Source: Hydrangea macrophylla
Lineage: Eukaryota; Streptophyta; Magnoliopsida; Cornales; Hydrangeaceae
Assembly: GCA_033977485.1 (NCBI GenBank)
Contig: CM066984.1
Span: forward strand, 26,991,001 to 27,055,000
Reading direction: 5' to 3'
DNA length: 64,000 nucleotides
The position numbers and the translations under genes were made by a program. The notes beneath the pieces are model-generated. The model did no database searches. It saw only the letters and a program-made list of their open reading frames with translations, and was not told where the DNA came from. Shown here in pieces: positions 32,501 through 41,943 of this stretch; within the stretch, counting starts at the first letter, position 1, and each line of letters starts with the position of its first letter.

Positions 32501-34743
32501 GGTCTCCCAATTAGCAGATTGAACGAGGCAGGTATGTCCATGACTTGAAAAATCTCGGTGCTCACCAAAGATCCTACCCGGATCTGGAGAGAAACAGTTC
32601 CCATCACATTTCTTCTAGTGTTGTCATAGGCTCTCACGGATTGCACAGATGGCGTAATGTCGAGGATACTGACCCCCAAAGCAGTGGCAGTTCTTAAGGC
32701 ACAAACATTCAAAGCAGAACCTGTATCGACTAGACAAAACGACACCTGTTGCTCCTTACATCCCACAGTAATGTATAATGCCTTGTTATGCGCGGATCCC
32801 TCTGGCGGCAGGTCCTCATCGGAGAATGTAATGATGGGGTCGGGGGTAAGTGCACCCAAGAAAGCTACCATGTCCTCCGGCGCGACGTCGATGGGGACTT
32901 CAATCCCAGCCAAGGCATTTAACACGGCTTGCCTGTGCTTATAGGATGTCACCATAATATCCCACATCGAGAGATGCGCTTGGGTTTTCTTTAGCTGCTT
33001 GATCAGCTCATTGTCTTCTTCGATGACCTCATCCATCTTGCCCTTCCCCTTGTCTTTAACTGGACCTTTTTCAATGGCTTCGGTGGAAGGCTGTGGAGGC
33101 TGGTAATGGCGGCCCGACCTGGTTAGGTGATCAATCTCAGCAGGAGTAGGCCCTTCTACAGTCCCATCCTTTTTAAACCAATCACAGTCCGTTCCCACAA
33201 ATGGCTTTTCTGGCTCGTTCCAGATGGAAGCATCACTCTCATCGTTAGGGTCATACCATTTGAGGTCTACAGCCCCTAGGTCATGCTCTTCCAGGAAGAA
33301 CAAGTCCTGCTCGTCGTCAAGCTGCTGCTGCCACTCGTCATTCTCCCCTCCGATCAGATGAATCCCCTCAGAATCTGGGATGTCAATGCAAAGCAAGGGT
33401 TGTCCTAGGGGGGTGATATAAGTAGCAGGGTTGAAGGGTACGGGACTGGACTCAATGAGGTTGACATTTTGGTGGTTTGGTAGAGGATTTTGGGTGATAT
33501 GAGGCTGCTTTGGTGGCGGCTCGATGATATTCTGGTCGATGAGGTCTTGGATGTCGTGGCGGAGGCGCATGCAATCATCAGTGTTATGGCCGGGGGCTTG
33601 GTGGTAAGTACATCGCTTGGACATATCGCAGTTGGGCGGGAGCGGGGTATTTCGAGGCTGGAGTAATTGGAGATGGCCTTTTTTGAGGAGGCGATCTAGG
33701 GCTGAGGAGAGAGAGATTTCTAGCTTGGCAAAACTGCGAAGGGGCTTTTTCTGGAAAGGGCGGTTGGAGGAATTTGCCTGGTTGGAGGGTTGGTATGGCC
33801 TTGGAGGATATGCCATGGGTTGGCCGCTAAGGGCATTGACATCCGGGGGATTCCGGGAGTAGTTGGGCCTTCTTGGCTGACTCGGAGGGTCTTCCTTTTT
33901 GATCTTCCCCTCCCTGATAGCATCTTCGATTCGGGTTCCGACTTCAAACAACTCCTCAAAGGTGGAGATGGACTGGTAGAATAATTTCTCATGATAGAGC
34001 GGCTGCAGATTCCGGATGAGCATCCTTACCTGTTCTTTCTCGATTGGCCGGTGGGTCATTTGGGCTACCTTGTTCCTCCATCGGCTCAGAAATGCAGCGA
34101 AGGATTCATTGTTGCTTTGCCGGGTTGTTTCCAAATCCCTGACGGTGACGTCCAGCTCTTGATTGTAAGAGTAATGATCGACAAAGACTCGAACAATGTC
34201 CTCCCAGGCCCGGGTTTTGGAGGCTTCCAAGGTTAGGAACCACGATAGTGCAGATTTTGCCAGAGTTTGCGGGAATAGCATCGCAATGTGCTCGTGGGTG
34301 CAACCCATGGACTGGAAGATACTCATACATAGCTTCACGTGGCTTTTCGGGTTTCCCGTTCCATCAAAGCGATCGATGGCAGGCATTTTGAAATTCTCTG
34401 GCAGTTTCAGCTTGACAGGCTCGAAGAGGCCTTCCAGATCTAACATGTAATCGTCGATACCCTTGCTTTTCCTGAGTATGCTTTCCAGTTTATCGACCTT
34501 GTCCAATTTTTCTTGGAGCTTCTTCTCATACGTAAGCGGTGGGACCCCTTGAAACCAGTTTTCCTCCCCATTATTCTCATGTAGAGGAGGTTCAAACCCT
34601 GGTGGCGGAAACTCGGGCGGAGGTCGCGGCTGTTGCTGCTTCAGTTCTTCCATGAATTTTAGGACTTGGGCTAGACTGTCTGATTGTTGGCTTATAGTCG
34701 CTCCCAATTCAGTAACCTTGTTTTCCAACTCTTCCCTATTCAT
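29527..34743 (-). CDS. Element C Gag-protease-RT-RNase H polyprotein (1738 aa)
   Basis: One uninterrupted ORF from ATG 34743. Order: N-terminal coiled-coil-like segment (about 1-36), proline-rich linker, Gag domain (about 120-280), zinc-knuckle-like C378-x2-H-x4-H-x4-C391, acidic linker, retropepsin with VDTGSALN (DTG 673-675), G-patch-like block (about 834-868), RT (about 1186-1365, YVDD 1304-1307), first RNase H/connection region (about 1440-1560), second RNase H (about 1596-1715; D1600, E1638-1640, D1662, D1711). A second, archaeal-type RNase H is a hallmark of the Tat lineage. The ORF stops at a TAG just before integrase. Gag and Pol share one frame without a stop. Transcribed from the 36115-39411 LTR. 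Confidence 0.93.
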   Translation of the reverse strand: MNREELENKVTELGATISQQSDSLAQVLKFMEELKQQQPRPPPEFPPPGFEPPLHENNGEENWFQGVPPLTYEKKLQEKLDKVDKLESILRKSKGIDDYMLDLEGLFEPVKLKLPENFKMPAIDRFDGTGNPKSHVKLCMSIFQSMGCTHEHIAMLFPQTLAKSALSWFLTLEASKTRAWEDIVRVFVDHYSYNQELDVTVRDLETTRQSNNESFAAFLSRWRNKVAQMTHRPIEKEQVRMLIRNLQPLYHEKLFYQSISTFEELFEVGTRIEDAIREGKIKKEDPPSQPRRPNYSRNPPDVNALSGQPMAYPPRPYQPSNQANSSNRPFQKKPLRSFAKLEISLSSALDRLLKKGHLQLLQPRNTPLPPNCDMSKRCTYHQAPGHNTDDCMRLRHDIQDLIDQNIIEPPPKQPHITQNPLPNHQNVNLIESSPVPFNPATYITPLGQPLLCIDIPDSEGIHLIGGENDEWQQQLDDEQDLFFLEEHDLGAVDLKWYDPNDESDASIWNEPEKPFVGTDCDWFKKDGTVEGPTPAEIDHLTRSGRHYQPPQPSTEAIEKGPVKDKGKGKMDEVIEEDNELIKQLKKTQAHLSMWDIMVTSYKHRQAVLNALAGIEVPIDVAPEDMVAFLGALTPDPIITFSDEDLPPEGSAHNKALYITVGCKEQQVSFCLVDTGSALNVCALRTATALGVSILDITPSVQSVRAYDNTRRNVMGTVSLQIRVGSLVSTEIFQVMDIPASFNLLIGRPWLHANKAVSSTVHQMIKYIHEREVKVILGNSWGSEAFPNYAPIFEVQIPELEEGEIGGFFMEEVHVIEDEDRFPEVHSAVVNIVRKMNYFPGMGLGRRQQGIREFPQIKGQQGTFGLGYKPTDEDVELQRPWKKRVKGLPPYRKTLNGQFVKEGDDFPYFGFPEPWVHQTTGRRHPGLEIFADCERPPYQDPFYPEEVEKTPEEDWLKYLDTEAIKKMWEESAEEEEEKRAKSQDDQIKPAEEGLSNQAVESSVCVSQSPIPPKSVLPVIESVLESAAISPPLSNVITSPVMNEMKDDSAYSSVSDTYECTDPSEDLPIELKQLIEKPPAYEIIEDTLSVNLGEIDNPQIVQIGSTLNKEEKEKLTLLLKEFKDVFAWSYEDMPGVDPDIVQHHIPLLPNSKPVKQKLRRMRPEWALKVKEEVEKQFKAGFIIVTEYPEWVANIVPVPKKDGKVRVCVDFRDLNKASPKDDFPLPHIDVLVDNTAGHELLSFMDGFSGYNQILMALEDREKTTFTTPWGTYCYRVMPFGLKNAGATYQRAATTLLHDMIHKEVEVYVDDMIVKSKDREGHLVALEKFFERLRKYKMRLNPKKCTFGVTSGKLLGFLITQRGIEVDPSKIKAILEMTSPRNEKEVRGFLGRIQFISRFISKLTATCDPLFRLLRKGEKFQWDDQCQAAFDKIKAYLQNPPVLSPPTPHKPLFLYLSVSENAMGCMLAQEGEESHSEKAIYYLSKRMTGYELNYSTLEKTCWALVWCTRRLRHYMLAFPVVLISRMDPLKYLLEKSALTGRISRWLLLLSEFDIKYVTSKSVKGRTVAEHLAEHAVDSEESGDFPFPDESIMGIKEEQWKLYFDGAANMKGYGVGMILVSPSGDHTPLAVKLNYNSTNNTAEYEACILGMEAALELKVRRLDVFGDSNLIISQARGEWKVKEERLKPYHDHLDQLKRQFENITFLYLPREENQLADSLATLASMIKIPVGVRMMPLVIEQRY

Positions 34744-36093
34744 GCTGACGTAAGCTGTCGGACTGATTCTGATTAACCGATTATCCGCACTTCTGACCCA
34801 CGAATAAGACCCTGACTGCTGACCTTGGGAATCTATACTGACCTGACAGATTTTGAAAGGGCTAGATTAGGTCTTTGACAGTGGTGACTTTAGGCAGACA
34901 AAGATAGTGATGTGGACCGACTCGAAACAGTGCGTGCAAATTGATGGGGAATGGTGCATGCAAATGGAACAAACATGCGGATGTAAGCCCTAATCTATAT
35001 GATGCTCCTATTTCTAACAGATAGCAGCTAAACAAATAAGGTCCTAGCCATACAGAGTGTGCTAACCTTACTTTCTAGTATGATCACCAAGGGATAACAT
35101 GGATTTCCAAGATACTCCGGAAATTTTGGACAGAGTTTCTGTGGGAAACTGGTCAATATGGTCATATCTGGGATATTCGGACAGAGTTTCTGGGAAACTG
35201 GTAAATGTAGTTATATCTGGGATAGAGTTTCTGGGAGAAACTGGTTAACGTGGTTATATCTGGGATATTCGGACAGAGTTTCTGGGAGACTGGTAAATGT
35301 AGTTATATCTGGGATAGAGTTTCTGGGAGAAACTGGTTAACGTGGTTATATCTGGGATATTCGGACAGAGTTTATGGGAAACTGGTTAATGTGGTTGTAT
35401 CTGGGATATTTGGACAGAGTTTCTGGGAAACTGGTTAATGTGGTTATATCCGGGATATTCGGACAGAGTTTCTGGGGGAAACTGGTAAGTACGGTTATAG
35501 TGATCATACTTTCTAGCAGGTTTTCATACTCCTATGTCTCAAGACCGACAAACAAGGTTTGCGGTGTATATCTTTGCGAGCATGGAGCAGACATCCTTGT
35601 CATGATGCTTAGGCAGGTCAACTCAATGTGACTACATGTGAGTGATTGCCTTGGGAATCATAAGAAAGAGGTTCTGTTCTATGTCACATAAGCGTCTACA
35701 TCGCTCAGGTAATCCCGTCAGGGCATACAACAGTTATATCACGTTGTCCTATCTGAAAAGATAAATGAACAGTCCTATGAAAGGTTCTACAGGAATCTAT
35801 ATGCAAAGGCTAGGTTTAGTCAAAGAGGGTCCGTTGACGAGAGTTCCAATATACCGTCAGGGAGACAGTACGGAGGTTTTTACTCTTTTTGATATACCTT
35901 GGAAGGTACAGTATCAACGGTGACTTGTGCCCTGGCACAGCAAGACCTGAACAATGTCAGCGCCGCGTTTCAGACACAGTCGGAGGGGGGGAATGCAAGA
36001 GTGCAATGCGGTGAACCAAACACAGTAAAAAGATGATTTTAAGGATGCTTCTTATGAGTCAAACCTCTGTATTATTTTGTTTTAAAATAAAAA
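34744..36093 (-). other. Element C leader
   Basis: Non-coding region between primer site and gag start. It contains the minisatellite at 35120-35500; nothing else recognised. Confidence 0.7.
35120..35500. repeat. Leader minisatellite, about 8 units of 42-52 bp
   Basis: Units built on 'GGACAGAGTTTCTGGGA', 'AACTGGTTAA' and 'GGTTATATCTGGGATA'. Some units lack the ATTCGGAC segment. Small ORFs in the repeat are artefacts. Confidence 0.85.
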
Positions 36094-36111
36094 TCCCCAG
36101 TGGAGTCGCCA
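36094..36111 (-). promoter_or_regulatory. Element C primer-binding site (tRNA-Arg)
   Basis: In element sense TGGCGACTCCACTGGGGA starts 3 nt after the LTR. Complementarity to the tRNA 3' end covers about 18 nt, then ends in a T-rich stretch. This is the ordinary length, in contrast with A and B. Confidence 0.8.
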
Positions 36112-36114
36112 GAT

Positions 36115-39100
36115 TGTGGACACGCGGAATCGGACCACTTCTCTCTTGTTTGAGATTGTTTTGAAATTGATTTGAATCAAGGAAAGAAAACGAAAGGTCT
36201 GTTGAAAACAGATACAGAGTCGCCACTTGGTCTTTAAGGAACCAAGAAACCTAATTTGACTCACCCAAATGGATAAAGGGCACCGGCCCTTCATAACCAA
36301 AGAACTTGGTTCGGGGTTTTGGTACGAGAGAGGAAGGAGCCTTTGTCGCGACTAAAACACCCTCAACTCGCCCCGTCTTTCGACGGGCCTCAATTAGCAT
36401 CCAAATAATCATCTTATACTATGTATGGTTCGGCAATTAATACTATGATAGTATATTACATCACATAAGAAACTTGAAATGGAAGATCTAAAGATAAGAT
36501 ATCATTCATAAGATCTAAGTCAAATATCATACAATGTAAAGTGAAAGATCACACAAATAAACTTAGGAAAACTAGTCTAATCATGTATCAAATAATCAAG
36601 ACTTCCTAATCTAAAGGGGGACATGAATCGTTATTGAAACAAATAAGCAAAGAAATCAAAATATGCTTAGCAAGGCTAGAATGATGCATGTTATTCTTTG
36701 ATAAAAGAAGACCTCTCAATCCCCGGGACGGATGAGAAAGGATGAATAGATCAAGAGGAAGCATGAACGTGTGATCGTGATCATTCCTTATAATCTTCTT
36801 AGATTAAGAGTTACAAAAACCCCAAATCTTGCATGAATGCAATGTATATATCTAAAATGTGCAAAGGTTGTAGTGTGTTTTGTGTACATGGATTTCTAGA
36901 ATGACTTAGAAGTCTAAAATGTGTATGAATGAATGAATTAAATTAACATGTGATGTGTACAAATGTAGTATGAACTACTTCCTAAGATATGAACTAATTT
37001 GGAATGCATATAAGCATCAAATCAAAGAATGAAAGTTAAAGTGTACTTGCTGTGAATAGTGGACAGAACAGTAGCATGATCTTTTGGAATTTGAAAAGAG
37101 GGGTTAGGAATGTTTTCAATGAATGATTTTTTATGGAGATGTTCCTTATTGTGTCTAGAACACAACCCAAAAGGCCAATCTTGAATAGCTATCACAGATT
37201 GAGAGAAATTGTATAAACAATAGAGGTCACTCAGAAACAGAGTTCGTACTGTCGACTGAAATGTTAGAAAATCTTAGAAAATGAAAAAGAATGATCTAGA
37301 GGCCTATTTTATACAGAGAGTTTCCTAAGACATTGAAGTTTAAGGGAAAAATAAGTTAGGACCACCCCTTTTGGAAAAGGTTTCTGGAAAAGAGGTCGTA
37401 AGTTGACCTAGCTGCTGTGACAGCAAAAACAGAATGTTTGGAAGGAATGTTGGGACCCAAATGGACCATTTCCAAGTACTTCCAAGTCAAACCAAAAATC
37501 ATGGGTGTTCTCCAATGAGTTAGGAAGACTTTCCAAGTGGGCTTGTATCCATATGTTGAGTATTGTGTTCTAGAAAAATCTTTGAACTCAACTCACTCAC
37601 TGTTTTGACTCATTGTTTTGAAGATTTTGGAGAAAACAAAGTTTAGTTTCTTGAAACCAAATGAGAGGGATTGAGAGGGGTTTTGAAATAGATGTTTTGA
37701 AAACATGTTTTCAACACTCAATGAGGATCATAGCCACTTAGAATACCTACATCAAACTCATCATTTAAGAACCTCCAAGATTGTTGGAGAGATTTATTTT
37801 GTTTTTGGACATAACTTCAATACATCCCAAGAATACCTTGGAAGTATTGAGGTTATGGTCATCATCTATTAAACATGTTTTTGAGGTCAAGAGCTACTAT
37901 CCATGAGGATTCACTCACCCCAAACTTCATGTCATCACTTAGATGATGATGAACTAGTAAGTAAATAAAGAAAATAAAAAGGAAATGGGATGAGAAGAGA
38001 TGAACAATAAATAAACAAGCAAGTAGATGATAATCAATAGATGATATTCATGAAGCATGAGACTTGTAGATTGGTGTATCACTCATATGTAATGACACTA
38101 GACATGGAAGAAGCTTCCACACTCTTGAATGCTCACTAAAATGGTGGTTGGGAGTATTGAATGTTGAAGTAAATGGAAGTAATGAAGTAAAAACAAAGTT
38201 AGAACTCACTTTTGTTTTGAAAAATCAAAGAAGGAAGCTTCTTTTCTCTCCACTCTAACCTTATCTCTACACTTTCTCTCCCAAACTTTCTCTAAACTTG
38301 CATTTGACTCCCCCAAAATGAGGAGTAATGGGGTGTTTATATAGGCCAACTTGGGGTGTTTTTGGGATTTAGAAAGTACTCCCATTGGTCCCAAACATCT
38401 GAAATCATGAAACCACGTCGTTTTGGATTTTAATTAATCAGAATGGGACCACAAAAGTATTTACAAAAACTTACTGTTCTGGAGGGGAGTGCCGCGGCGG
38501 CACCGCGGCAGTGGGCCAGTGCCGCGGCGGCACTGCTCCTCCCTTCGTCTGGATAATGCTGTTTAGGCCCCCCGAAGTTCCGGTATTTGCGAAAAGGCCC
38601 TATTTCGTCCGAAATTCACAGAAAATGCGTATGAACTCCAAATTGAGGTTGTGATATACCGTTGGAAAGGTAATGGAGTCTACTTTACATAAAAAATAGT
38701 TCGGGGATAGGTCACTTTGAAAAGTTTTGCGGTATTCGCGATAAAAGCCGATTTGATCGCCTTTTTCGCCTTTGAAAATTCATAATAAATTCGTTTTAAA
38801 TCCAGAAATTATGTGCGATATACCGTTGGAAAGCTATTGACCTCTAGTATCCATGAAAAATATTTGAAAATTGTTTCGGTGCCCCAATTCCAAAGTCAAA
38901 TCTTGGTCAAACCGGTCAAACCTGGGATTCCCGGGAAGTTCTGGGAACCTCTGGGAGCTCCCAGGAGCTGATGTTTTCGCTCGATTTTCTTTTGGAACTT
39001 GTTTTAATACTTTTCTCATCATTTAGAATGGTTCTGGTGAATTCAGACAATTTTGGTCAAACTTGGTCAAACTTGGTCAAACTCTGGTCAAACCTGGTCA

Positions 39101-39411
39101 AACCTTGGTCAAACCGGTCAACGGGGACTTTTGGGGAACCTCCGGGACTTCCGGGGGTCTCTGGGAGCTGACGATTTCTTCCGGTTTTATTTAAAAACTC
39201 ATTTTATCACTTTTCTTACGACGTAGCATGTTTTCAGAACTTTGGGACCAAATCTGGGAGTTTACGGACTTTCAAGGGCATTTTGGTCATTCTGAGCATT
39301 CTGAGGGATAGAGCTGACTTCCGAGAGTCCTTTTGAGTCTTTTACGATCATTGTGAACCACCAAGCTATGGGTCTCCTAAATCTGATAGCCGACAAAATG
39401 GGGTGTCTACA
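36115..39411 (-). repeat. Element C 5' LTR
   Basis: 3297 bp, direct repeat of 18653-21963. TATA box at 38336-38343 (minus), shortened dyad array at about 38489-38530, W-box-like array at about 38890-39120. Confidence 0.95.
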
Positions 39412-39940
39412 CACACAACTTGTTAATTCTTAATCATTCACATTTGAGCCCTAGTTGTGTGAGTTTATCAATTTGCTCTAGCTTTCAATTGTAATCTTTG
39501 AGAGAGTGAATTGTAGTGAGCTTTTAATTGTATTATCCACTCTAGAGAGAGAGAGTCATCAATTTGTATTCAATCAATTTGTAAAGGTTGAGGGTTAGTA
39601 ACCCTTGTGTGCAAAGAAGAGGTGTTCTTCTTTGGGAGAGATCATAGGCTCTTGTAACGGTTTGGTGCACACCCGTAAGTGCTCCGGGAAACGGTTTGGT
39701 CTACACCCGTGAAGTAGATCGGAGTAAAGGAATCCTCAAGAGGTGTTCTTGAGGGGTGGACGTAGGCCGCGGGGTGCGATTGCCGAACCACTTGAAAAAT
39801 CGGTTTGCAAGTTTCTCTTCCCTTCTCTCTTTACTTAATTGCTTGTGTTTTGTGTTTAATTTGCAATTTTGTTTTAAAAGGTTAATTTCCGCTAAAACCT
39901 TATTCACCCCCCCTCTAAGGTTTCCACTTTTGGGCCAACA
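39412..39940 (+). repeat. TR-GAG 5' LTR, second part
   Basis: Resumes with CACAACTTG after element C and ends GGGCCAACA. Matches the 3' LTR, which has an extra 401 bp duplication here. Confidence 0.92.
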
Positions 39941-39942
39941 AT

Positions 39943-39959
39943 TGGTATCAGAGCCTCGG
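39943..39959 (+). promoter_or_regulatory. TR-GAG primer-binding site (tRNA-iMet)
   Basis: TGGTATCAGAGCCTCGG two bases after the LTR. TGGTATCAGAGC is the standard Copia primer site, complementary to the 3' end of initiator tRNA-Met. Confidence 0.92.
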
Positions 39960-40004
39960 CTCTTCTCTTTCAAAAGATTTTTGAAAAACTAGAGATAAGA
40001 TCCA

Positions 40005-41033
40005 ATGGAAACCGACTCTTCTTGCATTTATTATTGTGAGGGTCAATCGACATTAAGACCACCATGTTTTAATGGCTCAAACTATGCCTATTGGAAAAAT
40101 AGAATGAGAATCTGTATGATTTCTCAAGATTTTGATTTATGGCAAATCGTGGTCAAAGGGCCTCATCTACCTACAAAAATTGAAAATGGTTTTTCTATTC
40201 CAAAGACGGTAGATGAATATAATAATGCCGATAAGAAACTCATAAAAATAAATGCTATGGCAATGAATTTATTATATTGTGGTTTAGACCCAAATGAATA
40301 CAATAGAATTTCATCTTGCGAATCCGCAAAAGAAATTTGGGATAAACTTGAAAATGCTCATGAGGGAACAAGCCAAGTTAAAAAGTCTAAAATCAATTTG
40401 CTTGTTCAAACTTATGAAATGTTTAAAATGTTGCCATATGAATCTATTGGAGATATGTTTTCTCGTTTTACTATTCTTATAAATAACTTGAAAAACCTTG
40501 GTAAAGTTTATACTAATGAAGAAATGATTGAGAAAGTGCTTAGGTCTTTACCAAAGGATTGGCAACCAAAGGTCACGGCGGTTCGTGAAGCAAAGGAGCT
40601 TTCAACACTCTCCTTGGAACAACTCATGGGTTCTCTCATAACTCATGAAATGGAATTGGCCGTCTTCGAAAGTGAAGAAAATAAATTGGAAGTGAAAGAG
40701 GCCAAAAGGGGAGACATTGCTTTAAAATCCTCAAGCTCAAAGAAAAAGAGGAAAGATGTTGAGAGTGATGAGGATGAGGATGAGGAAATGACAAAGCTCA
40801 CCCGAAAATTTGCAAAGTTTCTAAAGAAAGAAAAATCGGGAAAGAAGTCACCCAAGGAGGAAAAACACAAAAAGAAGACAATCAAGGCCACTAATAGTAG
40901 TTCCCAGAGCGAATCATCGGACGACGACTCAAATGGTGAAGAGATTGTCAATCTTTGCCTCATGACATTGGAAAGGGCCTCTCCTACCACCTCGACAAAT
41001 GGAGCATCCAAGAAATGCTTGGACAATGGTTAA
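40005..41033 (+). CDS. Copia-type Gag (UBN2/DUF4219-like), 342 aa
   Basis: Intact ORF from the first ATG after the primer site. The N-terminus has FNGSNYAYWKNRMR, typical of the DUF4219 start of Copia Gag, followed by the UBN2-like block AKEIWDKLENAHEGTSQVK and VLRSLPKDWQPKVTAVREAKEL. The C-terminal third is highly charged (K/E/D-rich, DEDEDEE and SSSQSESSDDDS). No CCHC zinc knuckle precedes the stop, so the protein may be truncated compared with full Copia Gag. Nothing of protease, integrase or RT follows. It would assemble particles and perhaps be complemented in trans by a full Copia relative. Confidence 0.88.
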   Translation: METDSSCIYYCEGQSTLRPPCFNGSNYAYWKNRMRICMISQDFDLWQIVVKGPHLPTKIENGFSIPKTVDEYNNADKKLIKINAMAMNLLYCGLDPNEYNRISSCESAKEIWDKLENAHEGTSQVKKSKINLLVQTYEMFKMLPYESIGDMFSRFTILINNLKNLGKVYTNEEMIEKVLRSLPKDWQPKVTAVREAKELSTLSLEQLMGSLITHEMELAVFESEENKLEVKEAKRGDIALKSSSSKKKRKDVESDEDEDEEMTKLTRKFAKFLKKEKSGKKSPKEEKHKKKTIKATNSSSQSESSDDDSNGEEIVNLCLMTLERASPTTSTNGASKKCLDNG

Positions 41034-41303
41034 ATCTCTTACCTTAGCCTAGTAGGAGTAGGATAGATTAATTTGCTTAGATATACATACTTGATTTTTT
41101 ATGCATAAATCTTGTTTCATCCACTTGTGATTTGGATATGTCTTTACATAAATTATCATGCTCTTGATATTGCTTATTTGAAAAATGGTGATATGCTTTT
41201 GTTTGATTGACAAAGTTTTAAGAATGGTTAGACCAAATGAAGTTTTGTAAATCATTTAAATTTTTGCTGCTGAACTATCATTTTTATGAACTGCTGAACA
41301 AAG

Positions 41304-41520
41304 CAGTCGACTGGTACCCCGACGCAGTCGACTGATATAGGTGTGAGGCTTTGAACTTTTTGTTTCTGCATTGTTCAGTCGACTGAGGCGTCGACTGGTT
41401 TTGCATCCTTAATCCCTGCCTTCTTCCGTCGACTGAGGCGTCGACTGAACCTCTGTTAGCCCCAAATTTCTGAGCCCTAATTTGTTCTTCAGTCGACTGC
41501 TCCTGCGATACAGTCGACTG
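41304..41520 (+). repeat. Second CAGTCGACTG palindrome cluster, internal
   Basis: Full copies at 41304, 41325, 41376, 41490 and 41511; GTCGACTG cores at 41390, 41428 and 41440. Pairs are 21 bp apart (41304/41325, 41490/41511). Same motif as the LTR cluster. Confidence 0.85.
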
Positions 41521-41929
41521 TTTTGATAATTTTTGTTTATCTTTGATTTTGAGTTCTCCAACTTTTTAATTGGTATCTTTTGGGGAGAATATGCTCTCTA
41601 TTCATATCCTTTGGTATATTTTATCATTGCACATGCTTAGGGGGAGCACTTTCTTGTTTTATTTGCTCACATATGATTATATTTGCTTATTTTTGATATC
41701 ATTTTGGAGTTTTGATTTGTATGCCTATTGTGAGGGGGAGCTCTGTGTTTTATCCCCAAATTTTTTTTGATAATGTCAAAGGGGGAGAAATATGAGAAGT
41801 ATTGGGGAGAAGTATTTGGGTAGTTATCATTCATGTTCTTTAACATTTGATATCCATTATGAATGACAATATGAAAATGACCAAATGTGCTTATATTGGT
41901 ATATCCTTCATTGGTTGTTTGCCATCATC

Positions 41930-41942
41930 AAAAAGGGGGAGA
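41930..41942 (+). promoter_or_regulatory. TR-GAG polypurine tract
   Basis: AAAAAGGGGGAGA immediately before the 3' LTR. Three further AGGGGGAG copies lie upstream. Confidence 0.8.
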
Positions 41943-41943
41943 T

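Larger units (their letters stand above)
18653..39411 (-). mobile_element. Element C: young 20.8 kb Ty3/gypsy Tat-lineage retrotransposon with antisense genes
   Basis: Nearly identical 3.3 kb LTRs (18653-21963 and 36115-39411) face the minus strand. The interior is 14.15 kb: primer site for tRNA-Arg, leader with minisatellite, gag-protease-RT-RNase H-second RNase H-integrase, hairpin motifs, two antisense genes, a 99 bp minisatellite and a polypurine tract. By eye the LTRs differ by about 14 substitutions and one 14 bp indel (about 0.4 %), so insertion was recent. The dual RNase H and the tRNA-Arg primer place it in the Tat lineage. It sits inside the TR-GAG 5' LTR; the empty version of that site is at about 42751-42765. 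Confidence 0.93.
41034..41943 (+). other. TR-GAG 3' untranslated region with palindromes and repeated polypurine tracts
   Basis: Non-coding. Holds CAGTCGACTG-type palindromes at 41304-41520 and AGGGGGAG tracts near 41640, 41734, 41779 and 41935. Confidence 0.75.

Noticed and set aside
39756..39992. 78 aa ORF (MDVGRGVRLPNHL) recurring at 43096 and 43497
   Set aside because: Part of the R/U5 region of the TR-GAG LTR and its duplication; no gene.
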